Source: TMP-86 sp039807285 (lineage in GTDB: Bacteria > Pseudomonadota > Gammaproteobacteria > Steroidobacterales > Steroidobacteraceae). Taken from it: a DNA stretch of 64,000 bases. The first letter of the stretch is position 1, and the number at the start of each line of letters is the position of its first letter. A program made the position numbers and the translations under genes. The stretch is from assembly GCA_044226785.1 (NCBI GenBank), contig JBGAGK010000012.1, positions 1 to 64,000 of the forward strand, in the 5' to 3' direction. The notes below the pieces were generated by a model. It was not told the origin of the DNA. It did not search any database and was given only the letters and a program-made list of their open reading frames with translations. Below are positions 51,570 to 60,820 of this stretch, one piece after another.

Positions 51570-51603
51570 ATGTTTCAAGTCTAGCGCATGGCTGGTCCCC
51601 GCC

Positions 51604-51690
51604 GCCGGCCTCCGGGCCGGCAAACTGTGAACCGGTGCCGAGCGTGGCAATGTGAACTGCCTCCAAATTGACCACCCTTCACCGTGGTCA
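51604..51690. promoter_or_regulatory. Inverted repeats in the gshB/pilG divergent spacer
   Basis: Two dyads lie in this 209-bp spacer. A 7-bp-stem hairpin pairs GCCGGCC (51604-51610) with GGCCGGC (51615-51621). A second dyad pairs TGACCAC (51669-51675) with GTGGTCA (51684-51690) around 8 bp, a form suited to a dimeric regulator of pilG. No confident -35/-10 pair could be assigned; TATGTT at 51703-51708 is a possible -10. Confidence 0.35.
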
Positions 51691-51778
51691 CGACAGGGCA
51701 GATATGTTAAAACGCCCAGAGTTTCCGGCACATACGCACGACACGAAGAGCCAGAGCGGTGACTTCGAGGAAAGTTTC

Positions 51779-52183
51779 ATGGAGAGCATGGCAACCCAGG
51801 CAAAGCCCAGACTGGCAGGACTCAAGGTCCTGGTGATCGACGACAGCAAGACCATCCGGCGGACGGCCGAGACCTTGCTGACCAAGGAGGGCTGCGAGGT
51901 GTTCACGGCCATCGATGGATTCGATGCCCTGTCGAAAATCGCCGACCATCAACCCGACATCGTCTTCGTGGATATCATGATGCCGAGGCTGGACGGCTAT
52001 CAGACCTGCTCGCTCATCAAGCACAACAAGGTATTCAGGCAGATCCCGGTGATCATGCTGTCGAGCAAGGATGGTCTGTTCGATCGCGCCCGGGGTCGCA
52101 TCGTGGGTTCCGAGCATTACCTGACCAAGCCATTCACCAAGGACGAATTGCTCGGCGCCATCGAGGCGCATGTGAGCAAGTAA
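51779..52183 (+). CDS. pilG: Twitching motility response regulator PilG
   Basis: A 134-residue stand-alone CheY-like receiver. Phospho-acceptor Asp lies in DIVFVDIMMPRLDGY, with the acidic pair in VLVIDDSKT, and the switch Ser/Thr and Lys in VIMLSSKDG and YLTKPFTKDE. PilG is phosphorylated by the ChpA kinase and promotes pilus extension and cAMP signalling in Pseudomonas. ATG 51779 follows GAGGAA. It is first in the pilGHIJ-chpA operon, divergent from gshB as in Pseudomonas. Confidence 0.95.
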   Translation: MESMATQAKPRLAGLKVLVIDDSKTIRRTAETLLTKEGCEVFTAIDGFDALSKIADHQPDIVFVDIMMPRLDGYQTCSLIKHNKVFRQIPVIMLSSKDGLFDRARGRIVGSEHYLTKPFTKDELLGAIEAHVSK

Positions 52184-52199
52184 GCTGCGAGGTTCGACC

Positions 52200-52565
52200 A
52201 TGGCGCTGATCCTGATCGTCGATGATTCACCGACAGAAGTTCATGTGATGCAGAAGGCGCTCGAGAAACACGGGTTCCAGACGGCTGCCGCGCAGAATGG
52301 CGCGGAGGGCATCCGCATGGCCAGACAGATGAAACCGGACCTGATCTTCATGGATATCGTCATGCCCGGGGTGAACGGCTATCAGGCCACGCGTACCCTG
52401 ATCGCGGATCCGGAGACGCGGGCCATCCCGATCATCATGGTGACCACCAAGGGACAGGAGACCGACCGGGTATGGGGGCTGCGGCAGGGTGCAGTGGATT
52501 ACCTGGTCAAGCCGGTGACGGCCCAGGCGCTGGTCGAGAAGGCGCAGGCTGCTCTCGCGCCATGA
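52200..52565 (+). CDS. pilH: Twitching motility response regulator PilH
   Basis: A 121-residue CheY-like receiver. The acidic pair is in LIVDDSPTEV, the acceptor Asp in LIFMDIVMPGVNGY, the switch Thr in IIMVTTKGQETD and Lys in YLVKPVTAQ. In Pseudomonas PilH dampens PilG-dependent output and favours retraction or reversal. It lies 16 bp after pilG and overlaps pilI by ATGA. Confidence 0.95.
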   Translation: MALILIVDDSPTEVHVMQKALEKHGFQTAAAQNGAEGIRMARQMKPDLIFMDIVMPGVNGYQATRTLIADPETRAIPIIMVTTKGQETDRVWGLRQGAVDYLVKPVTAQALVEKAQAALAP

Positions 52566-53137
52566 CCGGCACGGGTGCGGACGGCGGGAATGTGCGAGGG
52601 CTGCGTGACCGGCCCTTCGAACTTCTCAGGGCGATCGAGAAACGTTCCCGCAACTCGATGAACCCTGCAGATCGCGAACCGGCGCCCGGTACCGAGTGGG
52701 TAGGCGTGGCCTTCCGCATGGGCGGCGAGACCTTCCTGGTGGCACGCGAGGAAACCCGGGAAGTGCTGGGCTTCCCGACTGCAATTACCCGGGTTCCCGG
52801 CGCCCGGTCCTGGGTCAAGGGCCTTGCCAACGTCCGCGGGCAGCTGTTGCCGATGGTCGATCTGCGCCAGTTCCTGGGCAGCGGGCTGACGACAATGTCG
52901 CGAAATGCCCGGGTGGTGGTGGTCAATCACAGGGACATTCCGGCGGGCCTCATGGTTGACGAGGTGCTGGGCTTCCGGCGATTCGCCGAGCGCGAATTCG
53001 ATGCCGAGCCGCCGCCCACGGTGATTCGATGCGACAGCTTTCTGGCCGGTGCGTTCCGGCGCGGCACGGAAGTCTGGCCGGTGTTGAGCCTCAGGTCCCT
53101 GGTGGAAAGTCAACAATTCATGCAGGCGGCGCACTAG
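52562..53137 (+). CDS. pilI: CheW-like adaptor PilI
   Basis: A 191-residue adaptor linking receptor PilJ to kinase ChpA. The CheW fold shows FRMGGETFLVAREETREVLG, the conserved RSWVKGLANVRGQLLPMVDLRQFLG (positions about 79-103), and VVVNHRDIPAGLMVDEVLGF. ATG 52562 overlaps pilH. The N-terminal 45 residues carry a helical stretch (FELLRAIEKRSRNS) also seen in PilI proteins. Confidence 0.92.
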   Translation: MTGTGADGGNVRGLRDRPFELLRAIEKRSRNSMNPADREPAPGTEWVGVAFRMGGETFLVAREETREVLGFPTAITRVPGARSWVKGLANVRGQLLPMVDLRQFLGSGLTTMSRNARVVVVNHRDIPAGLMVDEVLGFRRFAEREFDAEPPPTVIRCDSFLAGAFRRGTEVWPVLSLRSLVESQQFMQAAH

Positions 53138-53160
53138 GCGTCGCCAGAGAGTCCTCGCAG

Positions 53161-55305
53161 ATGAACGCAATGAACACGAACAAGGGTTCCAGCCCCGGCA
53201 GCCAGGCGCTGCCGTGGGTGTTCGGCCTTACGGTGGTGTTGCTGTTGCTTGCAGCGCTGATGGCCATGCTCAATCGCACGGCACCTGCAACACCTTCTGC
53301 CGAACAACTGTCGCTGGTCGCACAGCAGGTTCCGGTGCAGGCGCAGGCCGCCCTGCATGGGGAGATCGACGCATTCGATGCGATGTCCAGATCGATGGCC
53401 CGGGCGAAGACGCTGCGTGCCGAAATGGCGCCCGCCGCGGCTGGCGAGGCGGACTGGTCAAGACTGCAGGAGCGGGTCGGTACGGTGCTGGACGCACGCA
53501 TGGCCGTGCAGGGCGTGGAACAGGCGGTGGCCTCGATGCAGGATCTGGCGCCGAAACTCCTGTCGGAAATGGGCGATCTGGCCAGCGGTGCCGGTGCGCA
53601 GAAGCAGGACGGCCTGGGGCGCTATCTGGACCGGTTCGAGCTCACGGTGCAGCGCATCCAGCAGGACCTCAGCGGCCTTTCCAGCGGCTTGACGAGCGCA
53701 GCGCCCGCCGCGCAGAGACTTGCCGACAGCCTGGAGTTCCTGAACCAGGTCATTCGCACGCTGGCTGGCGAAAACACCGGGCTTTCCATGCCGCATCTGA
53801 CCGGCGCGGACAACGACCAGCGCCTCAAGATCGTGTCGGCCCGCTATCAGCAGCTGGCAGCCGTGGTCCGCAAGGCGATTACTGCGGCGGAGCCCATCGC
53901 AAGGGCGCAGTCGGCAGCACGTGAATTGCCTGCCCTCACCGGCGGAATCAGCGCAAGGCTCGCCGCAGAACCCGCAGCAGCACGAACCTCCGGACAGCTG
54001 ACTTACTGGATCGTGCTGTCGCTGGTTGCTGCTCTGCTGTCACTGGGTGCCCTGGTGTGGCTGTATCGCCGCGGCGCCACGGCGAATCGGTCGGTGGAAC
54101 AGCGGGTGCGCGAGAACGAGCGGAACCAGGAGGCCATCATGCGCCTGCTGGATGAACTGACCAGTCTGGCCGACGGTGATCTCACGGTGCAGGCAACGGT
54201 GACCGAGGACATCACGGGCGCCATTGCCGACTCCATCAACTATGCGATCGAAGCGCTGCGCGATCTGGTCACCACCATCAATGACACGGTGTTGCAGCTC
54301 GACGGAGCCACGAAACAGACGCAGGCCGCCGCGAATCACATGGCCAAGGCATCCAATGCGACCTCGAAGCAGATCGCCTCTGCGACCGAGTCCATGGCAG
54401 ACATGGCATCCTCCATCGAGGAGGTATCGGGCAATTCCGAGCGCTGCTCCGACGTGGCGCGCCATTCGGTGGACATCGCACACAAGGGCGGAGACGCTGT
54501 GCGGCGGACCATCGACGGCATGAATGCCATTCGCGAGACCATCCAGGAAACCAGCAAACGGATCAAGCGTCTGGGCGAGAGCTCCCAGGAAATCGGCAAC
54601 ATCGTCGAGCTGATCAACGACATCGCCGAGCAGACCAACATCCTGGCGCTCAACGCCTCTATCCAGGCGTCCATGGCCGGTGAGGCGGGACGTGGTTTCG
54701 CGGTGGTTGCCGATGAGGTGCAGCGGCTGGCCGAGCGGGCGGCGAACGCCACCAAGCAGATCGAGGTGCTGGTGCGCACCATCCAGAGCGATACCAATGA
54801 AGCGGTTGTGTCCATGGAGCGCAGCACCACTGACGTGGTGGGCGGGGCGCTGCTGGCGGAAAATGCCGGCGCTGCGCTCGAGGAAATCGAGCAGGTGTCC
54901 AACCAGATCGCAAGCCTGGTCCAGAACATCTCGGCCAGTGCGCGCCAGCAGGCGCAGGCCTCCGGCAGCATTTCAAGGAACATGCAGGTGGTACGCGAGT
55001 TGTCCACCCAGACAGCCGAGAGCTCGTCGGTCACTTCGCATTCCATCGGCAAGCTGGCGGTGCTGGCGGCGCAGTTGCGCAAGTCGGTCAGTGGCTTCAG
55101 GCTGCCGGACTTCGGAGCCTCGACTGCCCATATCGATGCCGATGCCCCGCCGATGCACAAGGCGGCACCTGCGGCGCCATCGGCGGTACCGGATGCACCG
55201 CGCAACCCGGCCGGCGCCAGTGCCTCAGGCAAGGTTCAGGTGGGCGCACAGGGCGATGCAGGAAGCAGCGACAGGATGCGCAAGGTGAGCGGGCTTGGCG
55301 CCTGA
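53161..55305 (+). CDS. pilJ: Methyl-accepting chemotaxis-like receptor PilJ
   Basis: A 714-residue inner-membrane receptor of the Pil-Chp system, sensing surface contact through pilin in Pseudomonas. TM1 is near residues 17-37, with a large helical periplasmic domain, TM2 near 283-303, a HAMP-like segment (LLDELTSLADGDLTVQ) and the signalling hairpin NDIAEQTNILALNASIQASM followed by AGEAGRGFAVVADEVQRLA. The last 60 residues are Ala/Pro-rich and end KVSGLGA, without the pentapeptide that tethers CheR enzymes. The start is ATG 53161; a longer upstream frame overlaps pilI. Confidence 0.95.
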   Translation: MNAMNTNKGSSPGSQALPWVFGLTVVLLLLAALMAMLNRTAPATPSAEQLSLVAQQVPVQAQAALHGEIDAFDAMSRSMARAKTLRAEMAPAAAGEADWSRLQERVGTVLDARMAVQGVEQAVASMQDLAPKLLSEMGDLASGAGAQKQDGLGRYLDRFELTVQRIQQDLSGLSSGLTSAAPAAQRLADSLEFLNQVIRTLAGENTGLSMPHLTGADNDQRLKIVSARYQQLAAVVRKAITAAEPIARAQSAARELPALTGGISARLAAEPAAARTSGQLTYWIVLSLVAALLSLGALVWLYRRGATANRSVEQRVRENERNQEAIMRLLDELTSLADGDLTVQATVTEDITGAIADSINYAIEALRDLVTTINDTVLQLDGATKQTQAAANHMAKASNATSKQIASATESMADMASSIEEVSGNSERCSDVARHSVDIAHKGGDAVRRTIDGMNAIRETIQETSKRIKRLGESSQEIGNIVELINDIAEQTNILALNASIQASMAGEAGRGFAVVADEVQRLAERAANATKQIEVLVRTIQSDTNEAVVSMERSTTDVVGGALLAENAGAALEEIEQVSNQIASLVQNISASARQQAQASGSISRNMQVVRELSTQTAESSSVTSHSIGKLAVLAAQLRKSVSGFRLPDFGASTAHIDADAPPMHKAAPAAPSAVPDAPRNPAGASASGKVQVGAQGDAGSSDRMRKVSGLGA

Positions 55306-55309
55306 GATC

Positions 55310-58300
55310 ATGACAGAGGTCAGTCCGCAGACGTTGCATGTCGTCGCAAGGGAGCTTGGCGCGACACTGAATGACGCCAGGGCGGCGCTCGAATCCTATT
55401 CCGAGCACTCTGATCAGCCCGGGCTTCTGGAAAAATGCGGTCAATGCCTGCATCTGGCGCGGGGTGTGCTGCGGCTGGTGGAGGTCTACGGCGCCGCGCT
55501 TCTCGCGGAGGAAATGGTGCAGGTCACCCGGCATCTGATCGAGGCGGATCGCGAGCGGAAGCCCCAGGTCGACGGACTGGATGCGCTGATGCGCGCCATG
55601 GTGCAGCTCCCCGCCTACCTCGAGCGCGTGATGTCCGGTGGCAGGGACCTCGCGCTGGTGCTGCTGCCTCTGCTCAATGATCTGCGTGCGGTCCGGGGCA
55701 GTCCGCTGCTGTCCGAAGGCACCCTGCTGCTGCTGAATCTGAGGTCGGACCAGCCGGCGCAGCCGCAGCCCGTCAGACCAGGCGAAGCGCCGCTCACCGT
55801 CACCCAGTGGGCGCGGCGCCTGCGCACGCGCTTCCAGGTGGGGCTGCTTGGCATCATTCGTGGTGAGCGGGTCGAGCAGAACCTGGAAATCCTGGCCCGG
55901 GTGGCCGAGAAGCTTGAGCAGGTCGCCACCACACAGCCGGTGTTCCAGCTGTGGTGGGTGACGGGAGCGGTCATCGAGGCGATGCGCAGCAACGGACTGG
56001 AAACCAGCGCCACGCTCAAGCGCCTCCTGGGCCATGCCGATCGCCAGATCAAGCGCCTTTACGAACTGGGGGAGGCGCGCTATTGCGAAAGCCCGCCCAT
56101 CGACCTGATGAATAACCTCCTGTATTACGTCGCGCGCGCCACCGCAACCGGCGGGCGTGTGGGCGCGGTGCGCGCATCATTCAAGCTCACCGAGCTGCTG
56201 CCGGTGGATGATTCCGTCGAACATGAGCGCGAGAGCCTGTCGGCACCCAGCGTCAAGCTCATGCATACCGTGGCAGCGGCCATCAAGGAGGATCTGTCCA
56301 GCGTCAAGGATGTGCTGGACATCTTTGCCCGCCGGGGAGGCGGGCATGTCGATGAACTGGCACCGCAGCTCGAGCTGCTCAAGAAGATCAGCGACACCCT
56401 CGGCGTGCTGGGTCTGGGCGAACTGCGCGAGCAGGTGCAATCCGAGACCGATTCGCTGGCCGGCTGGGTCGAAAAGCGTCAGACACCGCCGGAGGACAGT
56501 CTGCTGCGCATGGCGGCGACACTCCTGTCGGTGGAAGACAGTCTCGACGATCAGCTGGTGCGGATGATCCTGCCGGCCGCTGCGCCAGGCTCGGTGCCGT
56601 CCGGTGCCGATGACGTGGATTTCCGCGCCGTTACGGAGGCAGTGCTGCGCGAGTGCATCGTCAATCTGGCGCGGATCAAGGAAGCCGTATCCGTTGCCGT
56701 CCACAAACCAGCGGAGTCCGTTCCACAGGGGCTCGACAACGTGCCGCAGCTTCTGCGCGGGATCACCGCCGGGCTGTTGATGCTGGGCAAGGGCCGGGCG
56801 GTGGAGATCATGGATTCCATCGGCAGGCAGGTGCGTTCCCTGCTGGAACCTGGTGCGCAAGCACCCGAGCCGGCACGTGTGGAACGCATCGCCGATGCGA
56901 TCGTGAGCATCGAATACTACATGGAGACCCTGCAGAGCGGGCGTACCGATCCCTGGTACATGCTCGACAACGCCGAGACGTGCATCAAGGCACTGGAATC
57001 CGACTCGGTGCGTATCCCGGCGATCGATGCGGCGCCCCCCGTGCCTGACTCTGGCGAGCCGGCCATGACGACCCTGCTCGCGCCACGCCCTGCGATGTTC
57101 GATGCTGGCGCCACGGTGAAGCTGGATGGCGAACCGCCGGGCGTGCAGGTCACGACCGGCACGGGGACCGACGTCGCCGGTCCTGCCGTCCATGCAGCCA
57201 CACTGGTCCTGCCGTCCGCAGATGCTGCCGCGCCTGAGGCGGTGCCCGCCACGGCAGTCGAAGCGATTCCGGTCATCGTGAAGACCGGTCTGGATCCGGA
57301 ACTGCTGGAGTTGTTCATCGATGAGGCCAAGGAGGAGATCGCCTCCATCCGGAAGGTGTTCCCGCAATGGGACGAAAATCCCATGGACACCGATGCGCTG
57401 GTGACCCTGCGGCGCAGTTTCCACACCCTGAAAGGCAGCGGGCGCATGGTGGGCGCGCGCCTGATCGGTGAATTCGCCTGGTCCATCGAAAACCTGCTGA
57501 ACAGGATCCTGGACAAGACCCGCACCCGTTCACCTGCGCAGATGAGCGTGGTGCGAAGTGCAGTGGCCGTGCTGCCGCAGTTGATCGAACAGCTGGAAAC
57601 GGGGCGCCAGCCTGCCGGGCCGGTCGACAGCCTGATGGCGCAGGCATTTGCCTGTGCGCAGGGCGAGGAGCCCAGTCCGACGGCAGCCGAGGACGCGCCC
57701 GCGCGGGCAGCCCCGGCGCCTCCTCCAGCAGCAGAGGCGCCGGCCCGTACGCCCATGGATCCGGTGCTTCACGACATCTACAGCAAGGAAACCGAAGGGC
57801 ATCTCAACGTCATCCGCGATTATCTGCGCAGACGTGCCGATCAGCCCGCGCCCCACGATCTGCCGGAAAACGTGTACCGCGCCATCCACACCCTGTCGGG
57901 CAGCTCAAAAATGGCCGAGGCGCGCCACGGCATACGCATCACCGAACCGCTGAATCTGTACATGCGCAAGGTGTACGACAGCGGTCACGGCCTGACCGAC
58001 TCGGGTCTGGCGGCGCTGGCCGATTCCGTGCGCGCCATCGAGGACGTGGTGGAGCACATCAACGAAGCCACGAATTTCTTTGGCGAGCAGCCGTCCCTGG
58101 TGGAGCGGCTCCGTGCCCTGGAGGCGCAACTCGATGCGCAGCTTGCGCAGGAAGCCGAGGCGGTGAATTCATCGGCCATGATGCCGGCGCTTCAGCCGCC
58201 GGTGCAGGACGAGGAACATCCCGGTCCTGCGGCTGAAACCGCGCCGCCTCCGGCCCCCGCACCGGCTGCCGGGCCGACGCCTGGGGCACCAGCCGGCGAT

Positions 58301-60814
58301 GAGTTCGACCCGGAGATTGCCGCCATCTATTGCGAGGAAGCCACCGAATTGCTTGAGGGCGCGCAGAACGCCCTGGCATCGTGGAATCTCGATCGCGCCG
58401 ACAGGAGCCCGTTCGCGGCATTGCAGCGGCAGCTGCACACGCTCAAGGGTGGCGCGCGCATGGCCGGGATCACGGCCATGGGTGCCCTCAGTCACGAACT
58501 GGAAACCCTGGTGGTGCAGATCGATGTCGGTGCCGTACCCGCTGATGAACAGGCTGCCGGCATCCTGCAGGCGAGCCTGGATGAGCTTGCGCACATGAGG
58601 GATCAGGTGAGCAGGGCGGAGCGTGTCATGCCCGCAGCACAGCTCATCGAACGCATCCATTCGCTGCTCGATGGCAATGATCTTCCGGGACCAGCCGGAG
58701 CGCAGGCACCGCCGCAAGCGGTGCCTGACCTGCACCCGGAGGCCGTTCCACCGGTGGTCCCGGCAAGCCCGGTCGCCACCGGAGTCGCGGTCGAAGCGCA
58801 GACTTCCTGGCCGGAGCCCGAGGTTCCGGACCAGGAGGGGGCACCATCGATATCCATGCCGCCCGCCGATGCCCGTCCATTGCCGCGAGCTGCCGAAGCT
58901 GCCGATGTCCTGGAGAGCTCGATGACGCCGATGGAGCTGTCCGCGGCGCCGGTGCTGCCGGGCCGCGAGTCACAGCCCCAGGAGCGGACCGAGATGGCGC
59001 GCGTGGACGCGGAGCTGCTCGATACCCTGCTCAACAATGCCGGCGAAGTCAGCATTTTCCGTGCCAGACTCGATCAGCAGATCAGCTCCATAGATTTCAA
59101 CCTTGCGGAACTGGCGCGTACCGTCACACGGCTGAAGGAGCAACTGCGTTCGCTGGAAATGGAGACCGAGGCGCAGGTGCTGCACCGTCAGCAGGAAGCC
59201 CAGCCGCGCCATGTGGATTTCGATCCGCTGGAACTGGACCGCTATTCGTCACTGCAGCAGTATTCGCGTGCCCTGGCCGAGACCTCGAGTGATGTGGCCA
59301 GCATCCAGAACCTGCTCGAGTCCCTGACGCGCGAGGCACAGAACCTGCTCACCCAGCAGTCGCGGGTCATCACCGAGCTGCAGAACGGCCTCATGCGCAC
59401 GCGCATGGTGCCCTTCCAGCGGCATGTCCAGCGCCTGACCCGGCTGGTGCGTCAGGCCGCGAACGACACGGGCAAGCGCGCCGAACTTGCGGTGGAAGGG
59501 GCAGCGGCGGAACTGGACCGTCAGATGCTGGAGCGGATGGTGCCCCCGCTGGAACACCTGCTGCGCAATGCCGTGGTGCATGGCATCGAACCGCCCGCGC
59601 GTCGCGCCATCGCCGGCAAGCCCGAGGTGGGTCGCATTTCGGTGAGTCTGGAGCGCGATGGTGCCGAGGTGGTCATCATCGTGGCGGATGACGGTGGCGG
59701 CATCGACATCAAGGCGATCCGGGAGAAGGCTGTTGAGCTGGGTCTTGCCGATCCTGCGCGCAAGCTCACGGACGAGGAGGCCATGCAGTTGATCCTCGAG
59801 CCCGGATTCAGCACCGCAGGACACCTCACCCAGGCTGCGGGCAGGGGTGTCGGCATGGACGTGGTGGCCACCGAGGTCAGGAAGCTCGGCGGCGGTCTCT
59901 TCATCGAGTCCAGTCCAGGCCGGGGCACGCGCTTCACCATCCGGCTGCCCTTCACCCTGGCGATCAGCCAGGCATTGATCGTTCGGGTGGCCGACGAGTT
60001 CTATGCATTGCCGCTGGCCACGGTGGAAGGCGTGGTGCGCCTGCCGCGCAATATCGTCGCCCGCCACCTGGCCAGGGACGCACCGCTGTTCGATTACGGT
60101 GCACAGAAGTACCGCTTCCAGCAACTCGGTGCCTTCGTGGGCCTGGGCCCCACCCGCCTGCCGGAGGGCGATGCGTCACTTTCGGTGGTGTTGATCCGTG
60201 CCGGCGAACATTCCACCGCACTGGTGGCCGACGAGCTGATCGGGAGCCGGGAGATCGTCGTCAAGTCGGTGGGACCGCAGATCTCGACCATTCGGGGAAT
60301 TGCCGGTGCCACGATCCTGGGCGACGGGCGGGTGGTGGTGATCCTGGACATGGGTGCACTGGTGCGTTCCGAGTGGCGCGCCCGACCCGCCGAAACCGTG
60401 GTGCTCGACCAGCGGGACCGGCGGACGCTGGCACTGGTGGTGGATGATTCGATTACCGTGCGGCGGGTCACCCAGCGCCTGCTGGAGCGCAACGGCATGC
60501 GCGTGCTGACTGCAAAGGATGGCGTGGATGCGATATCCGTGCTGCAGGAGAACCTGCCCGACATCATCCTTCTCGACATCGAAATGCCGCGCATGGATGG
60601 TTACGAAGTCGCCGCGCACGTGCGCAATGACCCGCGCCTGCAGGAGATCCCCATCGTGATGATCACCTCGCGCGTGAGCGAGAAACATCGTGCGCGTGCG
60701 ATCGAGCTCGGCGTGAATGATTACCTCGGCAAGCCCTATCAGGAAAGCCAGTTGCTCGATGCCATGGAGCCGCTGATCGACCGCCGGCGCACGCAGTTGG
60801 CGCAACAGGGCTGA
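55310..60814 (+). CDS. chpA: Hybrid CheA-type histidine kinase ChpA/PilL
   Basis: A 1834-residue kinase at the centre of the Pil-Chp system. The N-terminal 650 residues are helical and resemble the degenerate Hpt/FimS-like region. Three Hpt domains with intact histidines follow: His705 (FHTLKGSGRM), His860 (IHTLSGSSKM) and His1043 (LHTLKGGARM), separated by Pro/Ala linkers. Next come the dimerisation segment (VDAELLDTLLNNAGEV), the HATPase domain (LLRNAVVHGIEPP, VADDGGGIDIK, GRGVGMDVV), a CheW domain and a C-terminal receiver with Asp1756 in ILLDIEMPRMDGY. The start is ATG 55310, or TTG 55295 inside pilJ. The Pseudomonas protein has more phosphotransfer modules, so this is a reduced version. 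Confidence 0.95.
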   Translation: MTEVSPQTLHVVARELGATLNDARAALESYSEHSDQPGLLEKCGQCLHLARGVLRLVEVYGAALLAEEMVQVTRHLIEADRERKPQVDGLDALMRAMVQLPAYLERVMSGGRDLALVLLPLLNDLRAVRGSPLLSEGTLLLLNLRSDQPAQPQPVRPGEAPLTVTQWARRLRTRFQVGLLGIIRGERVEQNLEILARVAEKLEQVATTQPVFQLWWVTGAVIEAMRSNGLETSATLKRLLGHADRQIKRLYELGEARYCESPPIDLMNNLLYYVARATATGGRVGAVRASFKLTELLPVDDSVEHERESLSAPSVKLMHTVAAAIKEDLSSVKDVLDIFARRGGGHVDELAPQLELLKKISDTLGVLGLGELREQVQSETDSLAGWVEKRQTPPEDSLLRMAATLLSVEDSLDDQLVRMILPAAAPGSVPSGADDVDFRAVTEAVLRECIVNLARIKEAVSVAVHKPAESVPQGLDNVPQLLRGITAGLLMLGKGRAVEIMDSIGRQVRSLLEPGAQAPEPARVERIADAIVSIEYYMETLQSGRTDPWYMLDNAETCIKALESDSVRIPAIDAAPPVPDSGEPAMTTLLAPRPAMFDAGATVKLDGEPPGVQVTTGTGTDVAGPAVHAATLVLPSADAAAPEAVPATAVEAIPVIVKTGLDPELLELFIDEAKEEIASIRKVFPQWDENPMDTDALVTLRRSFHTLKGSGRMVGARLIGEFAWSIENLLNRILDKTRTRSPAQMSVVRSAVAVLPQLIEQLETGRQPAGPVDSLMAQAFACAQGEEPSPTAAEDAPARAAPAPPPAAEAPARTPMDPVLHDIYSKETEGHLNVIRDYLRRRADQPAPHDLPENVYRAIHTLSGSSKMAEARHGIRITEPLNLYMRKVYDSGHGLTDSGLAALADSVRAIEDVVEHINEATNFFGEQPSLVERLRALEAQLDAQLAQEAEAVNSSAMMPALQPPVQDEEHPGPAAETAPPPAPAPAAGPTPGAPAGDEFDPEIAAIYCEEATELLEGAQNALASWNLDRADRSPFAALQRQLHTLKGGARMAGITAMGALSHELETLVVQIDVGAVPADEQAAGILQASLDELAHMRDQVSRAERVMPAAQLIERIHSLLDGNDLPGPAGAQAPPQAVPDLHPEAVPPVVPASPVATGVAVEAQTSWPEPEVPDQEGAPSISMPPADARPLPRAAEAADVLESSMTPMELSAAPVLPGRESQPQERTEMARVDAELLDTLLNNAGEVSIFRARLDQQISSIDFNLAELARTVTRLKEQLRSLEMETEAQVLHRQQEAQPRHVDFDPLELDRYSSLQQYSRALAETSSDVASIQNLLESLTREAQNLLTQQSRVITELQNGLMRTRMVPFQRHVQRLTRLVRQAANDTGKRAELAVEGAAAELDRQMLERMVPPLEHLLRNAVVHGIEPPARRAIAGKPEVGRISVSLERDGAEVVIIVADDGGGIDIKAIREKAVELGLADPARKLTDEEAMQLILEPGFSTAGHLTQAAGRGVGMDVVATEVRKLGGGLFIESSPGRGTRFTIRLPFTLAISQALIVRVADEFYALPLATVEGVVRLPRNIVARHLARDAPLFDYGAQKYRFQQLGAFVGLGPTRLPEGDASLSVVLIRAGEHSTALVADELIGSREIVVKSVGPQISTIRGIAGATILGDGRVVVILDMGALVRSEWRARPAETVVLDQRDRRTLALVVDDSITVRRVTQRLLERNGMRVLTAKDGVDAISVLQENLPDIILLDIEMPRMDGYEVAAHVRNDPRLQEIPIVMITSRVSEKHRARAIELGVNDYLGKPYQESQLLDAMEPLIDRRRTQLAQQG

Positions 60815-60820
60815 CGCACC

